Shown here: piece after piece, positions 17,241 through 27,267 of the stretch
Position numbering within the stretch: position 1 is the first letter of the stretch
How the letters are laid out: each line of letters starts with the position of its first letter
Assembly (NCBI RefSeq): GCF_018502625.1
Contig: NZ_CP075566.1
Location: forward strand, 4,777,001-4,841,000
DNA length: 64,000 nucleotides
From: Pseudomonas hormoni
GTDB taxonomy: Bacteria > Pseudomonadota > Gammaproteobacteria > Pseudomonadales > Pseudomonadaceae
Reading direction: 5' to 3'
Notes under the pieces: generated by a model
Database searches by the model: none
The model's input: the letters and a program-made list of their open reading frames with translations, nothing else
Told to the model about the DNA's origin: nothing
Position numbers and translations under genes: made by a program

Positions 17241-18376
17241 GATAGAGCCTCGCGGAGCAGGTCAACCACGCTTTGCTGCTCTTCGTCGGTCAGGTCATAG
17301 AACAAAGGCAGGCTGAACGCCTCGGCGAAATAATGCTCCGCCTCGGGGAAATCGCCCGCCTTGAAACCCAGATTGCGGTAATACGGCTGGGTATGCACCG
17401 GAATGTAATGCACCTGAACCCAAACATCCGCGGCACGCAATTTGGAGAACACATCCAGGCGACGTTCCGCCGCAACCCTGATCGGGTACAAATGCCAGGC
17501 CGACTCTTCGCTGGCCTGCGGCAGGACGATGGGCAGATCAGCCAGCAGCGCATGGTACTGCCGCACCAACTGGCGACGACGCGCAATGAACGGCGAGAGG
17601 CGCGCCAGTTGACTGAGGCCCAATGCGGCTTGCAGGTTGGTCATGCGGTAGTTGAAGCCCAGTTCAATCTGCTGGTACTCCCATGGCCCCTGCGGAGCAC
17701 TGACCATCTCGTCGCTGCCCTGCGCAATACCATGGGTACGCAACCGAACCAGACGCTTCGCCAATGCCGTGTCATTGGTCGTCAACATACCGCCTTCACC
17801 GGTGGTAATGATTTTCACCGGGTGGAAGCTGAAGACCGTGATATCGCTGTACTGGCAAGCACCGACTGGCATGCCTTGATGCTCAGCGCCCACTGCGTGC
17901 GAGGCATCCTCGATGATCCGGAAACCATACTCCTTGCCCAGCGCCGCGATGGCCTGCATGTCGCAACTGCGACCGGAGAAATGCACCGGAATAACCACTT
18001 TTGGCAGACGGCCAGCCTGGCGTGCGGCATCCAGCTTTTCGGCCAGCCGCTCCACACTGAGGTTGAGCGTTTGCGAATCGATATCGACGAAGTCAATATC
18101 GGCGCCGCAGTAAAGCGCGCAATTGGCACTGGCAACGAAGGTGTTGGGGCTGGTCCAGACCAGATCTCCCGGCCCTACATCCAGCGACAGGCAAGCGATG
18201 TGCAGCGCGGCCGTGGCATTGCTGACAGCCACTGCATGCCGGGCCTGGCAGACCTCGGCCACGGCTCGCTCGAAGCTGGCTATACCGGGTCCCTGAGTCA
18301 GCCACTCCGAACGCAGCACCTCAACCACCGCTGCAATATCGTCATCACTAATATTTTGTCGACCGTATGGAATCAT
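17237..18376 (-). CDS. pseC: UDP-4-amino-4,6-dideoxy-L-altrosamine transaminase
   Basis: This 379-aa PLP aminotransferase of the DegT/DnrJ/EryC1 family carries the PLP lysine Lys188 in FHPVKIITTGEGG. The opening MIPYGRQNISDDDI and the overall pattern match PseC, which aminates UDP-2-acetamido-2,6-dideoxy-L-arabino-hexos-4-ulose with glutamate. Its substrate is made by PseB, which is not in this window. It starts at ATG 18376, 29 bp after the acyltransferase stop, and is the first gene of the Pse block. Confidence 0.9.
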   Translation of the reverse strand: MIPYGRQNISDDDIAAVVEVLRSEWLTQGPGIASFERAVAEVCQARHAVAVSNATAALHIACLSLDVGPGDLVWTSPNTFVASANCALYCGADIDFVDIDSQTLNLSVERLAEKLDAARQAGRLPKVVIPVHFSGRSCDMQAIAALGKEYGFRIIEDASHAVGAEHQGMPVGACQYSDITVFSFHPVKIITTGEGGMLTTNDTALAKRLVRLRTHGIAQGSDEMVSAPQGPWEYQQIELGFNYRMTNLQAALGLSQLARLSPFIARRRQLVRQYHALLADLPIVLPQASEESAWHLYPIRVAAERRLDVFSKLRAADVWVQVHYIPVHTQPYYRNLGFKAGDFPEAEHYFAEAFSLPLFYDLTDEEQQSVVDLLREALS

Positions 18377-18405
18377 AAACCCTACATCACAAGTTTTTAC
18401 TGTGG

Positions 18406-18921
18406 TTAAGAAGCCGCACTGGCAGCTTGCTGCCGCTTCTTCCTAATGAGCTTTGCCGGCACGCCGCCCCAAATCTCATCCGGCGGAATATCTCGTGTTA
18501 CTACACTATTGGCACCAACTACACTATTTGCGCCAATTGAAACACCCGGATTGATCAGAACATTTGCGCCAATCCAACACGCTTCGGCAATTATCACATT
18601 GCCTGCTTTTGAAGGCACCGGCTTCACGCGAAAATCGCTGTCCGGCAGAACGGATTCAGTGAATATCCGCACGTTCGATGAAATATGGCAACCGATGCCA
18701 ATCTGCACGCTGAACCCGGAAGAAGCATGCACGGTGGAGTTATCACCTATATAGCTATTCTCTCTCAGGCAGATCCTTCCGTCTCCGTACAGCAAAATAT
18801 TCTTGCCATTGAAACGAAAGAGTGGCGACACGCCATAGCGTGCGCGGAACTCAGAATAAATCACTCGCCAATAAAGAGCACTGAGGGCAAGCAGCACCCG
18901 GACTAAAAACCTGCGCGCCAT
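18406..18921 (-). CDS. Hexapeptide-repeat acyltransferase (sugar O-acetyltransferase-like)
   Basis: This protein of 171 aa has an N-terminal hydrophobic segment (about 5-20) followed by a left-handed beta-helix with hexapeptide repeats such as IGANVLINPGVSIGANSVVGA. A terminal loop GGVPAKLI is typical of WbbJ/Maa-like acetyltransferases. It probably O-acetylates a sugar of the repeat unit. The ATG at 18921 is preferred over the one at 18930 because an AGGA lies 9-10 bases upstream and it clears the flippase stop by 2 bp. The acceptor is unknown. The gene appears relatively A+T-rich compared with its neighbours. Confidence 0.75.
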   Translation of the reverse strand: MARRFLVRVLLALSALYWRVIYSEFRARYGVSPLFRFNGKNILLYGDGRICLRENSYIGDNSTVHASSGFSVQIGIGCHISSNVRIFTESVLPDSDFRVKPVPSKAGNVIIAEACWIGANVLINPGVSIGANSVVGANSVVTRDIPPDEIWGGVPAKLIRKKRQQAASAAS

Positions 18922-18923
18922 GC

Positions 18924-20201
18924 TTAGCATCCTGGATTACTCTGCGCTCTGAAAAGTGAGCGCCACGGCAGAGGGAACACCTTCTGGGCCAGGCGCCATG
19001 CCCCCATAAAGAACATAAACTGAACAAGCACATAGGCCCACGCGGCGCCAATGACACCCACCCAATTCACCAGCGAATAGGTCAGTGCGACGCTCAGCAA
19101 ACCGACCGCCAAAGTGAGTTTCGCCAGAAGCACGGTTCGCTCGAAAAAGAACAAAAATCCTGCCACCACGTAATACATTCCCATGAAAGCATTACCGAAA
19201 CCGATCAATTGCGCGATCGGTAGCGAGGCACTGTATTGCTCGCCGACGATGAAGGGATAAAGGTACGGCAAAAATGCCACATAGCCGAGTGCCAGCACCA
19301 GGAAACCTGCGAAGACTACGGCACATTGGCGGACCATACGAAGGCCGGATGTCGAGTCCCGGGTTTTCAGTTCGGAAAAGAGATGAGGGCCGAAAGCCTT
19401 GACGAAAGCATCTGCCAGCAGCCCGACCACCATCCCCATCTGCACGCCCACTGCGTAAGCGCCCGTCACACCGATACCCAGCAGATGAGTAATGATAAAG
19501 CGATCACTCATGGCGATCATCATTGCACCCACTGCATGGGGAATCAGTGGCACGCCAAAGCGCAAGACTGACCGGACATATTCACGATCCAGGCTCCAGC
19601 GCACCAGCCGCCGACGCTGTAGACCGTAGAGCGCCAGGCCGGCAAACAGAAAGCCCACCACCGTGATACCCAGCACCCTCCCTTCCCAACCCAGACCGAG
19701 AAGAAAAATCAAACCCAGGGAAAGCGAAAGGTTCAAGGTAGTCTGCAGGATCTGGAACAAACCGTATCGCATCACCTCGTTCCGGACCTGCCAGATCACC
19801 AGACGGACCTGAACGATGGCCTGCGTTGCCGAAACCAGCACCGCGACCAGCAGCCAGCTTTCGGGAATCTCCGTCGAGCGGGCAAGCGGCCCGGCCATCA
19901 GCCAAACCACCAGCAACACCAGACTGGTACTCACCGCCAGGACACCAAGGCATGCACCGACAAAGCGCGGGTGATCAGTGCTATTGTCGAAATGACGCAC
20001 GCTGACCGCACCATGAATACTCAGCCCGGTGAATGCCGAAAGCACACCCACCACAGTGGTGAACATGGTCACCACGCCATACTCCGCCGGCGCCAGAACC
20101 CTTGTGAGAACGGGCAGGAGGAAAAACGGGATGGCACTGTTGATGACATTCGCCAACGCGTATGTGGCAGTGGAGTTCAGCAGCCGCTTCAACGCCGTCA
20201 T
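18924..20201 (-). CDS. wzx: Polysaccharide repeat-unit flippase (Wzx family)
   Basis: This 425-aa protein has about 12 evenly spaced hydrophobic segments and a basic N terminus (MTALKRLLNS), the layout of Wzx/PST flippases. It would move undecaprenyl-diphosphate-linked repeat units across the inner membrane. It starts at ATG 20201, overlapping wbpE by 4 bp, and lies in the sugar-synthesis part of the operon. A second flippase-like domain exists in the 807-aa protein at 2362-4785. Confidence 0.8.
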   Translation of the reverse strand: MTALKRLLNSTATYALANVINSAIPFFLLPVLTRVLAPAEYGVVTMFTTVVGVLSAFTGLSIHGAVSVRHFDNSTDHPRFVGACLGVLAVSTSLVLLVVWLMAGPLARSTEIPESWLLVAVLVSATQAIVQVRLVIWQVRNEVMRYGLFQILQTTLNLSLSLGLIFLLGLGWEGRVLGITVVGFLFAGLALYGLQRRRLVRWSLDREYVRSVLRFGVPLIPHAVGAMMIAMSDRFIITHLLGIGVTGAYAVGVQMGMVVGLLADAFVKAFGPHLFSELKTRDSTSGLRMVRQCAVVFAGFLVLALGYVAFLPYLYPFIVGEQYSASLPIAQLIGFGNAFMGMYYVVAGFLFFFERTVLLAKLTLAVGLLSVALTYSLVNWVGVIGAAWAYVLVQFMFFMGAWRLAQKVFPLPWRSLFRAQSNPGC

Positions 20202-21307
20202 ACGGTTTTTCGCAATGCTACTTGTAACGCGTCAACCACCTGCGTTTGTTGTTCTTCGGTCACATCCGGCCCCATGGGCAAACTCAACACTCGCTGGCTG
20301 CATGACTCGGCAATCGGGAAGGCGCCCCGGCCCTGACCCAGATACGCAAACGCCGGCTGGAGATGCAGCGGCACCGGGTAGTGCACGGCTGTCGGTACAC
20401 CGAGCGCATTGAGCGCTTTGGTCAGTTCATCACGAGCATCGACCTGCAAGGTGTACTGCGCGTATACACTGCTACGATCAGGTAGAACGCAAGGCTTGAC
20501 GATCCCCGGACATGCTGATGCGATCAGCCGATCGTAACGCTCCGCCACCTGGGTCCGGCGCTCGACTTCCCAGTCGAAACGCTCCAGTTTTGCCAGCAGA
20601 ACGGCAGCCTGCAGGGTATCCAGCCGACCATTGAGACCGATACGCGGATGGTGGTAGCGTCGGTCCTGCCCGTGAATGCGAATCTCGCGCATGGCTTTGG
20701 CCAGCTGATCATCATCGGTGAACAATGCACCACCGTCGCCATATGCACCCAGCGGTTTGGATGGAAAGAAACTGGTCGAACCAATGGTGCTCAAGGCACA
20801 GGAGCGACGTCCTTTGTAGGTGGCGCCAAATGACTGCGCCGCATCCTCAATGACCGGTAAACCGTACTTGTCGGCCACTGCATTGATCGCATCAAGGTCG
20901 GCGCACTGTCCATACAGGCTGACCGGCATGATCGCCCGGGTACGCGGCGTGATGGCGGCTTCTATCTTTGCGGGATCGATGTTACCGGTAAGCGGTTCGA
21001 CATCGACAAAAACCGGTATCGCGCCCAGCAAGGCGATCATCTCGCCCGTTGCAATGAACGTGAAAGGCGTAGTGATGACCTCATCACCCCTTTCTATTCC
21101 CAAAGCCATCATGGCGATCAAAAGCGTGCAGGTGCCGCTACTTGCGCTGATGCAGTGTTTAACCCCCACATACTCGGCAAGCCGGGTCTCGAGCTCGACC
21201 ACTTCAGGGCCCATGATGTACTGGCCATGCTCGAGTACACGGTCAATGCGATCTCGGATCGAATCCTTGAGCTCACGGTACTGGGTCTTGAGATCGATAA
21301 ATTCCAT
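20198..21307 (-). CDS. wbpE: UDP-2-acetamido-2-deoxy-3-oxo-glucuronate aminotransferase
   Basis: This 369-aa PLP aminotransferase closely resembles WbpE: opening MEFIDLKTQYRELKDSI, PLP lysine Lys184 in FFPSKPLGAYGDGG, and EDAAQSFGA. It transfers the amino group of glutamate to C3 of the 3-oxo uronic acid made by WbpB. Reaction order is WbpA, WbpB, WbpE, WbpD, although the gene order is A-B-D-E. An 81-bp gap separates it from wbpD, and it overlaps wzx by 4 bp. Confidence 0.92.
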   Translation of the reverse strand: MEFIDLKTQYRELKDSIRDRIDRVLEHGQYIMGPEVVELETRLAEYVGVKHCISASSGTCTLLIAMMALGIERGDEVITTPFTFIATGEMIALLGAIPVFVDVEPLTGNIDPAKIEAAITPRTRAIMPVSLYGQCADLDAINAVADKYGLPVIEDAAQSFGATYKGRRSCALSTIGSTSFFPSKPLGAYGDGGALFTDDDQLAKAMREIRIHGQDRRYHHPRIGLNGRLDTLQAAVLLAKLERFDWEVERRTQVAERYDRLIASACPGIVKPCVLPDRSSVYAQYTLQVDARDELTKALNALGVPTAVHYPVPLHLQPAFAYLGQGRGAFPIAESCSQRVLSLPMGPDVTEEQQTQVVDALQVALRKTV

Positions 21308-21388
21308 AAATCACTTCGTTATTGGCGGCTTGCCACCGTGAAAACATGTCATGACGCGGACGATACTGCGAACCTGACAGACAGGCTG

Positions 21389-21982
21389 CTAGATCGTCGA
21401 CGCGCCTGCTTCCCTACACAATCCATTAAAACTGAGCACGTAACGGTCGCCACTGTGCTCGCACACCACCGAGCCCTCGCCCTTGACAGGCAATTCCAGC
21501 TGCTCGCCAAACTCACTCATCCAGCCAATCTGCCGAGCAGGCACGCCGACCATCAAGGCATATGCCGGAACATCCTTGTTGACCACAGCACCCGCGCCAA
21601 CGAAGGCAAACTCACTGATGGTAACGCCACAGACGATGGTGCAATTGGCACCCAGCGTTGCGCCTTTTTTCACCAGTGTGTCGCGGTACTCGTTTTTACG
21701 TTCGATCAGAGAGCGCGGGTTGTAGACGTTGGTAAATACCATGCTCGGACCACAGAACACGCCCTCTTCGAGCGTGACATTGTCGTATACCGACACGTTG
21801 TTCTGGATCTTGCAGTTGTCACCAATCACCACCTTGTTACCGATGAAGACGTTCTGCCCAAGGGAAACGCCTTTGCCGATACGTGCACCACCGCAGACGT
21901 GGACGAAATGCCATACCCGAGAGCCCTCACCGATCTGCGCGCCCTCATCGACGATTGCCGAAGGATGAACCTGATAGCTCAT
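21389..21982 (-). CDS. wbpD: UDP-3-amino uronic acid N-acetyltransferase
   Basis: This 197-aa hexapeptide acyltransferase matches Wbp[20 protein letters not shown] at the N terminus, repeated IGxxxxI/V units through about residue 150, and [14 protein letters not shown] near 146-159. It uses acetyl-CoA to acetylate the 3-amino group, giving UDP-GlcNAc(3NAc)A. It lies 7 bp downstream of wbpB. The family and context make the assignment firm. Confidence 0.92.
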   Translation of the reverse strand: MSYQVHPSAIVDEGAQIGEGSRVWHFVHVCGGARIGKGVSLGQNVFIGNKVVIGDNCKIQNNVSVYDNVTLEEGVFCGPSMVFTNVYNPRSLIERKNEYRDTLVKKGATLGANCTIVCGVTISEFAFVGAGAVVNKDVPAYALMVGVPARQIGWMSEFGEQLELPVKGEGSVVCEHSGDRYVLSFNGLCREAGASTI

Positions 21983-21989
21983 ACCGACC

Positions 21990-24271
<2,282 letters not shown>

Positions 24272-24720
24272 CAGGTAAAACTCCCATTAACTAATTCTTA
24301 AGCGGTTCACACTTCAACTAACCGGGAATCACCACCCGCTGTTGATGTTTATCTTCGCATGCATGTCTTGCCAGTTCCGGGCAGCGCTCGCTTCTTGGTT
24401 GGCGTGATTCAAATAGCCTCCTCTGCTGGCGATACCCTCCTTTTATGGAGTGTTACTTGCGCTCCAGTGCAGCATAACCACCTGCGGGGCTATGAACCTG
24501 ATTGACCAGGCAGGCACTCCTTCAGCAGCGCAACCAAAAAAAGCGCATTATGCCACTTATCTCCAAGCATGACTTTAAAGCAATCGGCGATATGCAAGCG
24601 TTTCAGACCAACCGACGAACACTCCTGCGCTCGTCGAACCCGCCCAGCGATTATCCCCCTCGCTTAAAATGGCGCCATTGCGCAAGGCAGTAGCGAACGA
24701 TCAAGACGCGCCCCCACCAC
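24272..24720 (-). promoter_or_regulatory. Untranslated leader/promoter region of the polysaccharide operon
   Basis: About 450 bp with no credible gene lie between wbpA and the chemoreceptor terminator. On the minus strand two A+T-rich hexamers could act as -10 boxes: GATAAT (plus 24650-24655) and CATAAT (plus 24547-24552), both without a good -35. A perfect 12-bp palindrome AATGGCGCCATT lies at 24668-24679 and might be an operator. Either start would leave a 5' leader of roughly 270-380 nt, long enough for antitermination or RNA regulation. A correctly oriented JUMPstart/ops element was not found. Confidence 0.35.
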
Positions 24721-24757
24721 AAAAAAAAGCCGCGCCTCTCCATCGAGAAGCGCGGCC
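24721..24757 (-). terminator. Rho-independent terminator of the chemoreceptor gene
   Basis: The 7-bp G+C stem GCCGCGC/GCGCGGC (24729-24735 with 24750-24756), extended by TCTC/GAGA around a 4-nt loop, is followed on the minus strand by eight U residues (A-run 24721-24728). A T-run on the other side (24758-24763) would also allow termination from the plus direction. Confidence 0.85.
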
Positions 24758-24776
24758 TTTTTTACGTCGGGCGGAT

Positions 24777-26402
24777 TTACACCCGAAAGCGCTGCACCAT
24801 GCCCTGCAGTGCATTGGCCAGCTTCGACAGCTCATGACTGGAGGCACTGGTCTGATCGGCACCGGAGGCTGATCGCACCGAAAGATCACGGATATTCACC
24901 AAATTGCGATCCACTTCCCGAGCCACTTGAGCCTGTTCTTCCGCAGCACTGGCGATCACCAGGTTACGCTCGTGAATCTCGTGAACCGAAGCAGTGATGG
25001 TCTGCAGCGCTTCCCCGGCTCGTTCAGCCAACACCAATGTGCTGGCGGCACGGGAAGCACTGGCATTCATGGAGTCCAGCGCCAGACTCGAACCGTTGCG
25101 CATGCCCTGGACCATCTGTTCGATTTCCTGGGTCGATTGCTGGGTACGATGGGCCAACGCACGCACCTCATCAGCCACTACAGCGAAACCGCGACCGCTT
25201 TCCCCTGCACGGGCCGCTTCAATCGCTGCGTTGAGCGCCAACAGGTTGGTTTGCTCAGCGATGGCCCGAATCACATCCAGCACCTTCCCAATGTCCTGAG
25301 ACTGATTAGCCAGTGACTGCACCAATTCACCGGTGTGCTGCACATCCTTGGCCAAGGCACTGATAGCGCTGGCGGTTTCGCTGACCCGCTCCTGCCCCAG
25401 ATGCGCGGACTCGCTGGATTGGCGGGTAGCATCGGAAGTCGACACTGCGTTGCGCGCCACTTCTTCCACGGCACTGGTCATTTCGTTGACCGCCGTGGCA
25501 GCCTGCTCAATTTCGTTATTCTGTTGTTGCAGCCCCTGAGTGCTGTCGAGGGTGACGGCGTTCAACTCATCCGCCGCCGTGGCCAGCTGAGTGGCTGAAC
25601 CGCTGATGGCTTGCAAGGTTTCTCGCAGATTCTGCTGCATAGTCGCCAGCGCCTTGAGCAAACGAGTCACTTCGTCGTTGCCATGGGTTGCGATCGGCTG
25701 GGTCAGATCGCCCTGCGCCACACTTTCCGCGACAATCAGCGCTTCACTCAAAGGACGGACGATGCTGCGGGTCAGCAACATGGCCAGGCCTACCGTAGCC
25801 AACGCCGCCAGCGCAATAAACAAACTGACAATCGTTCGCGACGTTTCGTAGTGCGCTGCGGATTTCTCGCTTTCAGCGGCGACCTGCTTGGCGAACAGAT
25901 CCGCCAGATCATTGAGCTGCTTGCCTGAACCATCGACCACCGTCTTCATGTCGATCAGCAGCAGCTTGGTCAGTTCGTCACGACGTCCTTGTTCCGCCAG
26001 GGTGAACGACTGGGCAATGCCGGTGCGATAGGCGGCAAAGGTGGTTTTGAACTGGTCATATAAGGCCTGGCCCTCGGCAGTATCGACCAACCGATCATAA
26101 GCCGCGATCTTCTCACTCAGCTCCTTGTCGCGAGTGTCCATCTGACCGCGGTAGGTCGGAATATTCTTTGGGTCCTGATCCAGAGCCATGCGCAAGGAAA
26201 TGGTGCGGATGCGCAACATCAGTTCGCGAATCTCGTCACCCCCGCGGATGCTCGGCAACCACTGCTTCTCCACGGCCACCTCGCTCTCGCGAATACTCGA
26301 CATTTGCCCCAGCGCAAACATCCCGAGCAACGCCACCAACACGGCGATCAAGGCAAAACCCAGCGCGGCACGGGGGGCAATATTCAGCTGACGAAGAAAC
26401 AT
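24777..26402 (-). CDS. Methyl-accepting chemotaxis protein (4HB-type sensor)
   Basis: This 541-aa transmembrane chemoreceptor has a first membrane span at about residues 10-32, a periplasmic four-helix-bundle sensor (about 33-188) and a second span at 190-210. A HAMP domain (about 211-265) and a cytoplasmic signalling hairpin follow. The hairpin tip [19 protein letters not shown], which contacts CheA/CheW, is intact, and flanking Q/E-rich helices carry likely methylation sites. The ligand cannot be told from sequence; the sensor helix has arginines ([11 protein letters not shown]) as in organic-acid-sensing 4HB receptors. It is a single-gene unit with its own terminator, between the tRNA array and the polysaccharide operon. 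Confidence 0.92.
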   Translation of the reverse strand: MFLRQLNIAPRAALGFALIAVLVALLGMFALGQMSSIRESEVAVEKQWLPSIRGGDEIRELMLRIRTISLRMALDQDPKNIPTYRGQMDTRDKELSEKIAAYDRLVDTAEGQALYDQFKTTFAAYRTGIAQSFTLAEQGRRDELTKLLLIDMKTVVDGSGKQLNDLADLFAKQVAAESEKSAAHYETSRTIVSLFIALAALATVGLAMLLTRSIVRPLSEALIVAESVAQGDLTQPIATHGNDEVTRLLKALATMQQNLRETLQAISGSATQLATAADELNAVTLDSTQGLQQQNNEIEQAATAVNEMTSAVEEVARNAVSTSDATRQSSESAHLGQERVSETASAISALAKDVQHTGELVQSLANQSQDIGKVLDVIRAIAEQTNLLALNAAIEAARAGESGRGFAVVADEVRALAHRTQQSTQEIEQMVQGMRNGSSLALDSMNASASRAASTLVLAERAGEALQTITASVHEIHERNLVIASAAEEQAQVAREVDRNLVNIRDLSVRSASGADQTSASSHELSKLANALQGMVQRFRV

Positions 26403-26512
26403 AACGAGCGCCTTTCTTGTTGTTGGCTTGAATGGGAGGCCGCGTCTGCGCCCCGACAGCTCGTTATCGGCAAGTTGTACGATGACTTGAAAGGATTCGG
26501 CTTTTTCGAAGA

Positions 26513-26551
26513 CAAAAAAAATCCCCGTATCTTTCGATACGAGGATTTTTA
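26513..26551 (-). terminator. Terminator of the downstream tRNA-Pro
   Basis: A hairpin pairs AAATCC-CCGTATC with GATACG-AGGATTT around a short TTTC loop (about 26516-26550). It is flanked by an A-run at 26513-26520 that gives a U-tract on the minus strand just after the last tRNA. Confidence 0.8.
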
Positions 26552-26554
26552 ATA

Positions 26555-26631
26555 TGGTCGGGGTAAGGGGATTCGAACTCCTGACATCCTGCTCCCAAAG
26601 CAGGCGCGCTACCGGACTGCGCTATACCCCG
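26555..26631 (-). tRNA. tRNA-Pro (TGG), copy 2
   Basis: This 77-nt tRNA reads CGGGGTATAGCGCAG at the 5' end, anticodon TGG in CTTTGGGAG, T-loop GTTCGAATC, and an encoded CCA end (plus 26555-26557). It is identical to the tRNA-Pro at 26808-26884. It sits behind an internal terminator and may be a duplicate added to the end of the array. Confidence 0.96.
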
Positions 26632-26632
26632 G

Positions 26633-26663
26633 AAAAAAAAGGCGACCTTTACAAGTCGCCTTC
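26633..26663 (-). terminator. Terminator between tRNA-Lys and the last tRNA-Pro
   Basis: The stem AAGGCGAC/GTCGCCTT (26639-26646 with 26655-26662) is followed on the minus strand by eight U residues (A-run 26633-26640). It would end transcripts of the Asn-Pro-Lys unit, so the last tRNA-Pro depends on read-through or on its own weak promoter. Confidence 0.75.
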
Positions 26664-26726
26664 TTCGATCAGGGCTTTTGGCCGCTGATCTTAAGATCTG
26701 ATCCCAGCGCTAACTGGTTTCAAAAA

Positions 26727-26802
26727 TGGTGGGTCGTGTGGGATTCGAACCTACGACCAATTGGTTAAAAGCCAACTGCTCTACCAACTGAGCTAACGAC
26801 CC
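26727..26802 (-). tRNA. tRNA-Lys (TTT)
   Basis: This 76-nt tRNA has 5' GGGTCGTTAGCTCAG, anticodon TTT within GGCTTTTAACC, a T-loop GGTTCGAATCC, discriminator A and encoded CCA. Acceptor arms GGGTCGT/ACGACCC pair fully. Confidence 0.97.
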
Positions 26803-26807
26803 AAAAA

Positions 26808-26884
26808 TGGTCGGGGTAAGGGGATTCGAACTCCTGACATCCTGCTCCCAAAGCAGGCGCGCTACCGGACTGCGCTATACCCCG
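26808..26884 (-). tRNA. tRNA-Pro (TGG), copy 1
   Basis: This 77-nt tRNA-Pro with anticodon TGG and encoded CCA is the same sequence as the copy at 26555-26631. It lies only 5 bp upstream of the tRNA-Lys gene, so the two are processed from one transcript. Confidence 0.97.
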
Positions 26885-26893
26885 GTTTGAAAT

Positions 26894-26969
26894 TGGCTCC
26901 GTGACCAGGACTCGAACCTGGGACCCAATGATTAACAGTCATTTGCTCTACCGACTGAGCTATCACGGA
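26894..26969 (-). tRNA. tRNA-Asn (GTT)
   Basis: This 76-nt tRNA has 5' TCCGTGATAGCTCAG, anticodon GTT within GACTGTTAATC, T-arm GGTTCGAGTCC, discriminator G and encoded CCA. It is the first gene of the tRNA array. Confidence 0.97.
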
Positions 26970-27055
26970 ACTACATATTTCAATTTACAACTGTGAAGCT
27001 TGCTTCACCTCTTCGACCCGTTCGCATCGCTGCGTTCGTGTGTCTGAGGCGCGCT

Positions 27056-27083
27056 ATTCTACAATCTTAAGCACCTCTGTCAA
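27056..27083 (-). promoter_or_regulatory. Sigma-70 promoter of the tRNA array
   Basis: The minus strand carries a perfect -35 TTGACA (plus 27078-27083) and -10 TAGAAT (plus 27056-27061) with a 16-bp spacer. It is followed by a G+C-rich discriminator (GCGCGCC) typical of stringently controlled stable-RNA promoters. The first tRNA begins about 85 bases downstream. Confidence 0.85.
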
Positions 27084-27215
27084 CCCCTTAAATTGCTTTC
27101 AAGTTAATGATTTGCAACTTATTTCAGATTCCTGCTTGGGGAGCGGAAACCCTTCGGGGTGACTTACTGCGGGGCGCACTTTACAAGCCTTTTCCTTTCA
27201 GTTCAACAACCTGAC

Positions 27216-27242
27216 GAAAAAAAGGCCTCGCAATGCGAGGCC
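27216..27242 (-). terminator. Rho-independent terminator of clpB
   Basis: The stem GGCCTCGC/GCGAGGCC (27224-27231 with 27235-27242) has a minus-strand U-tract from the A-run at 27217-27223. It lies about 25 bp after the clpB stop. Confidence 0.85.
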
Positions 27243-27267
27243 TCTTCAATTTTGCTGTGATCGTGGA

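Noticed and set aside
24686..24695. GGCAGTAGCG, one base from the ops element GGCGGTAGCG
   Set aside because: It lies on the plus strand while the polysaccharide operon is on the minus strand, so it cannot act in that transcript; probably chance.
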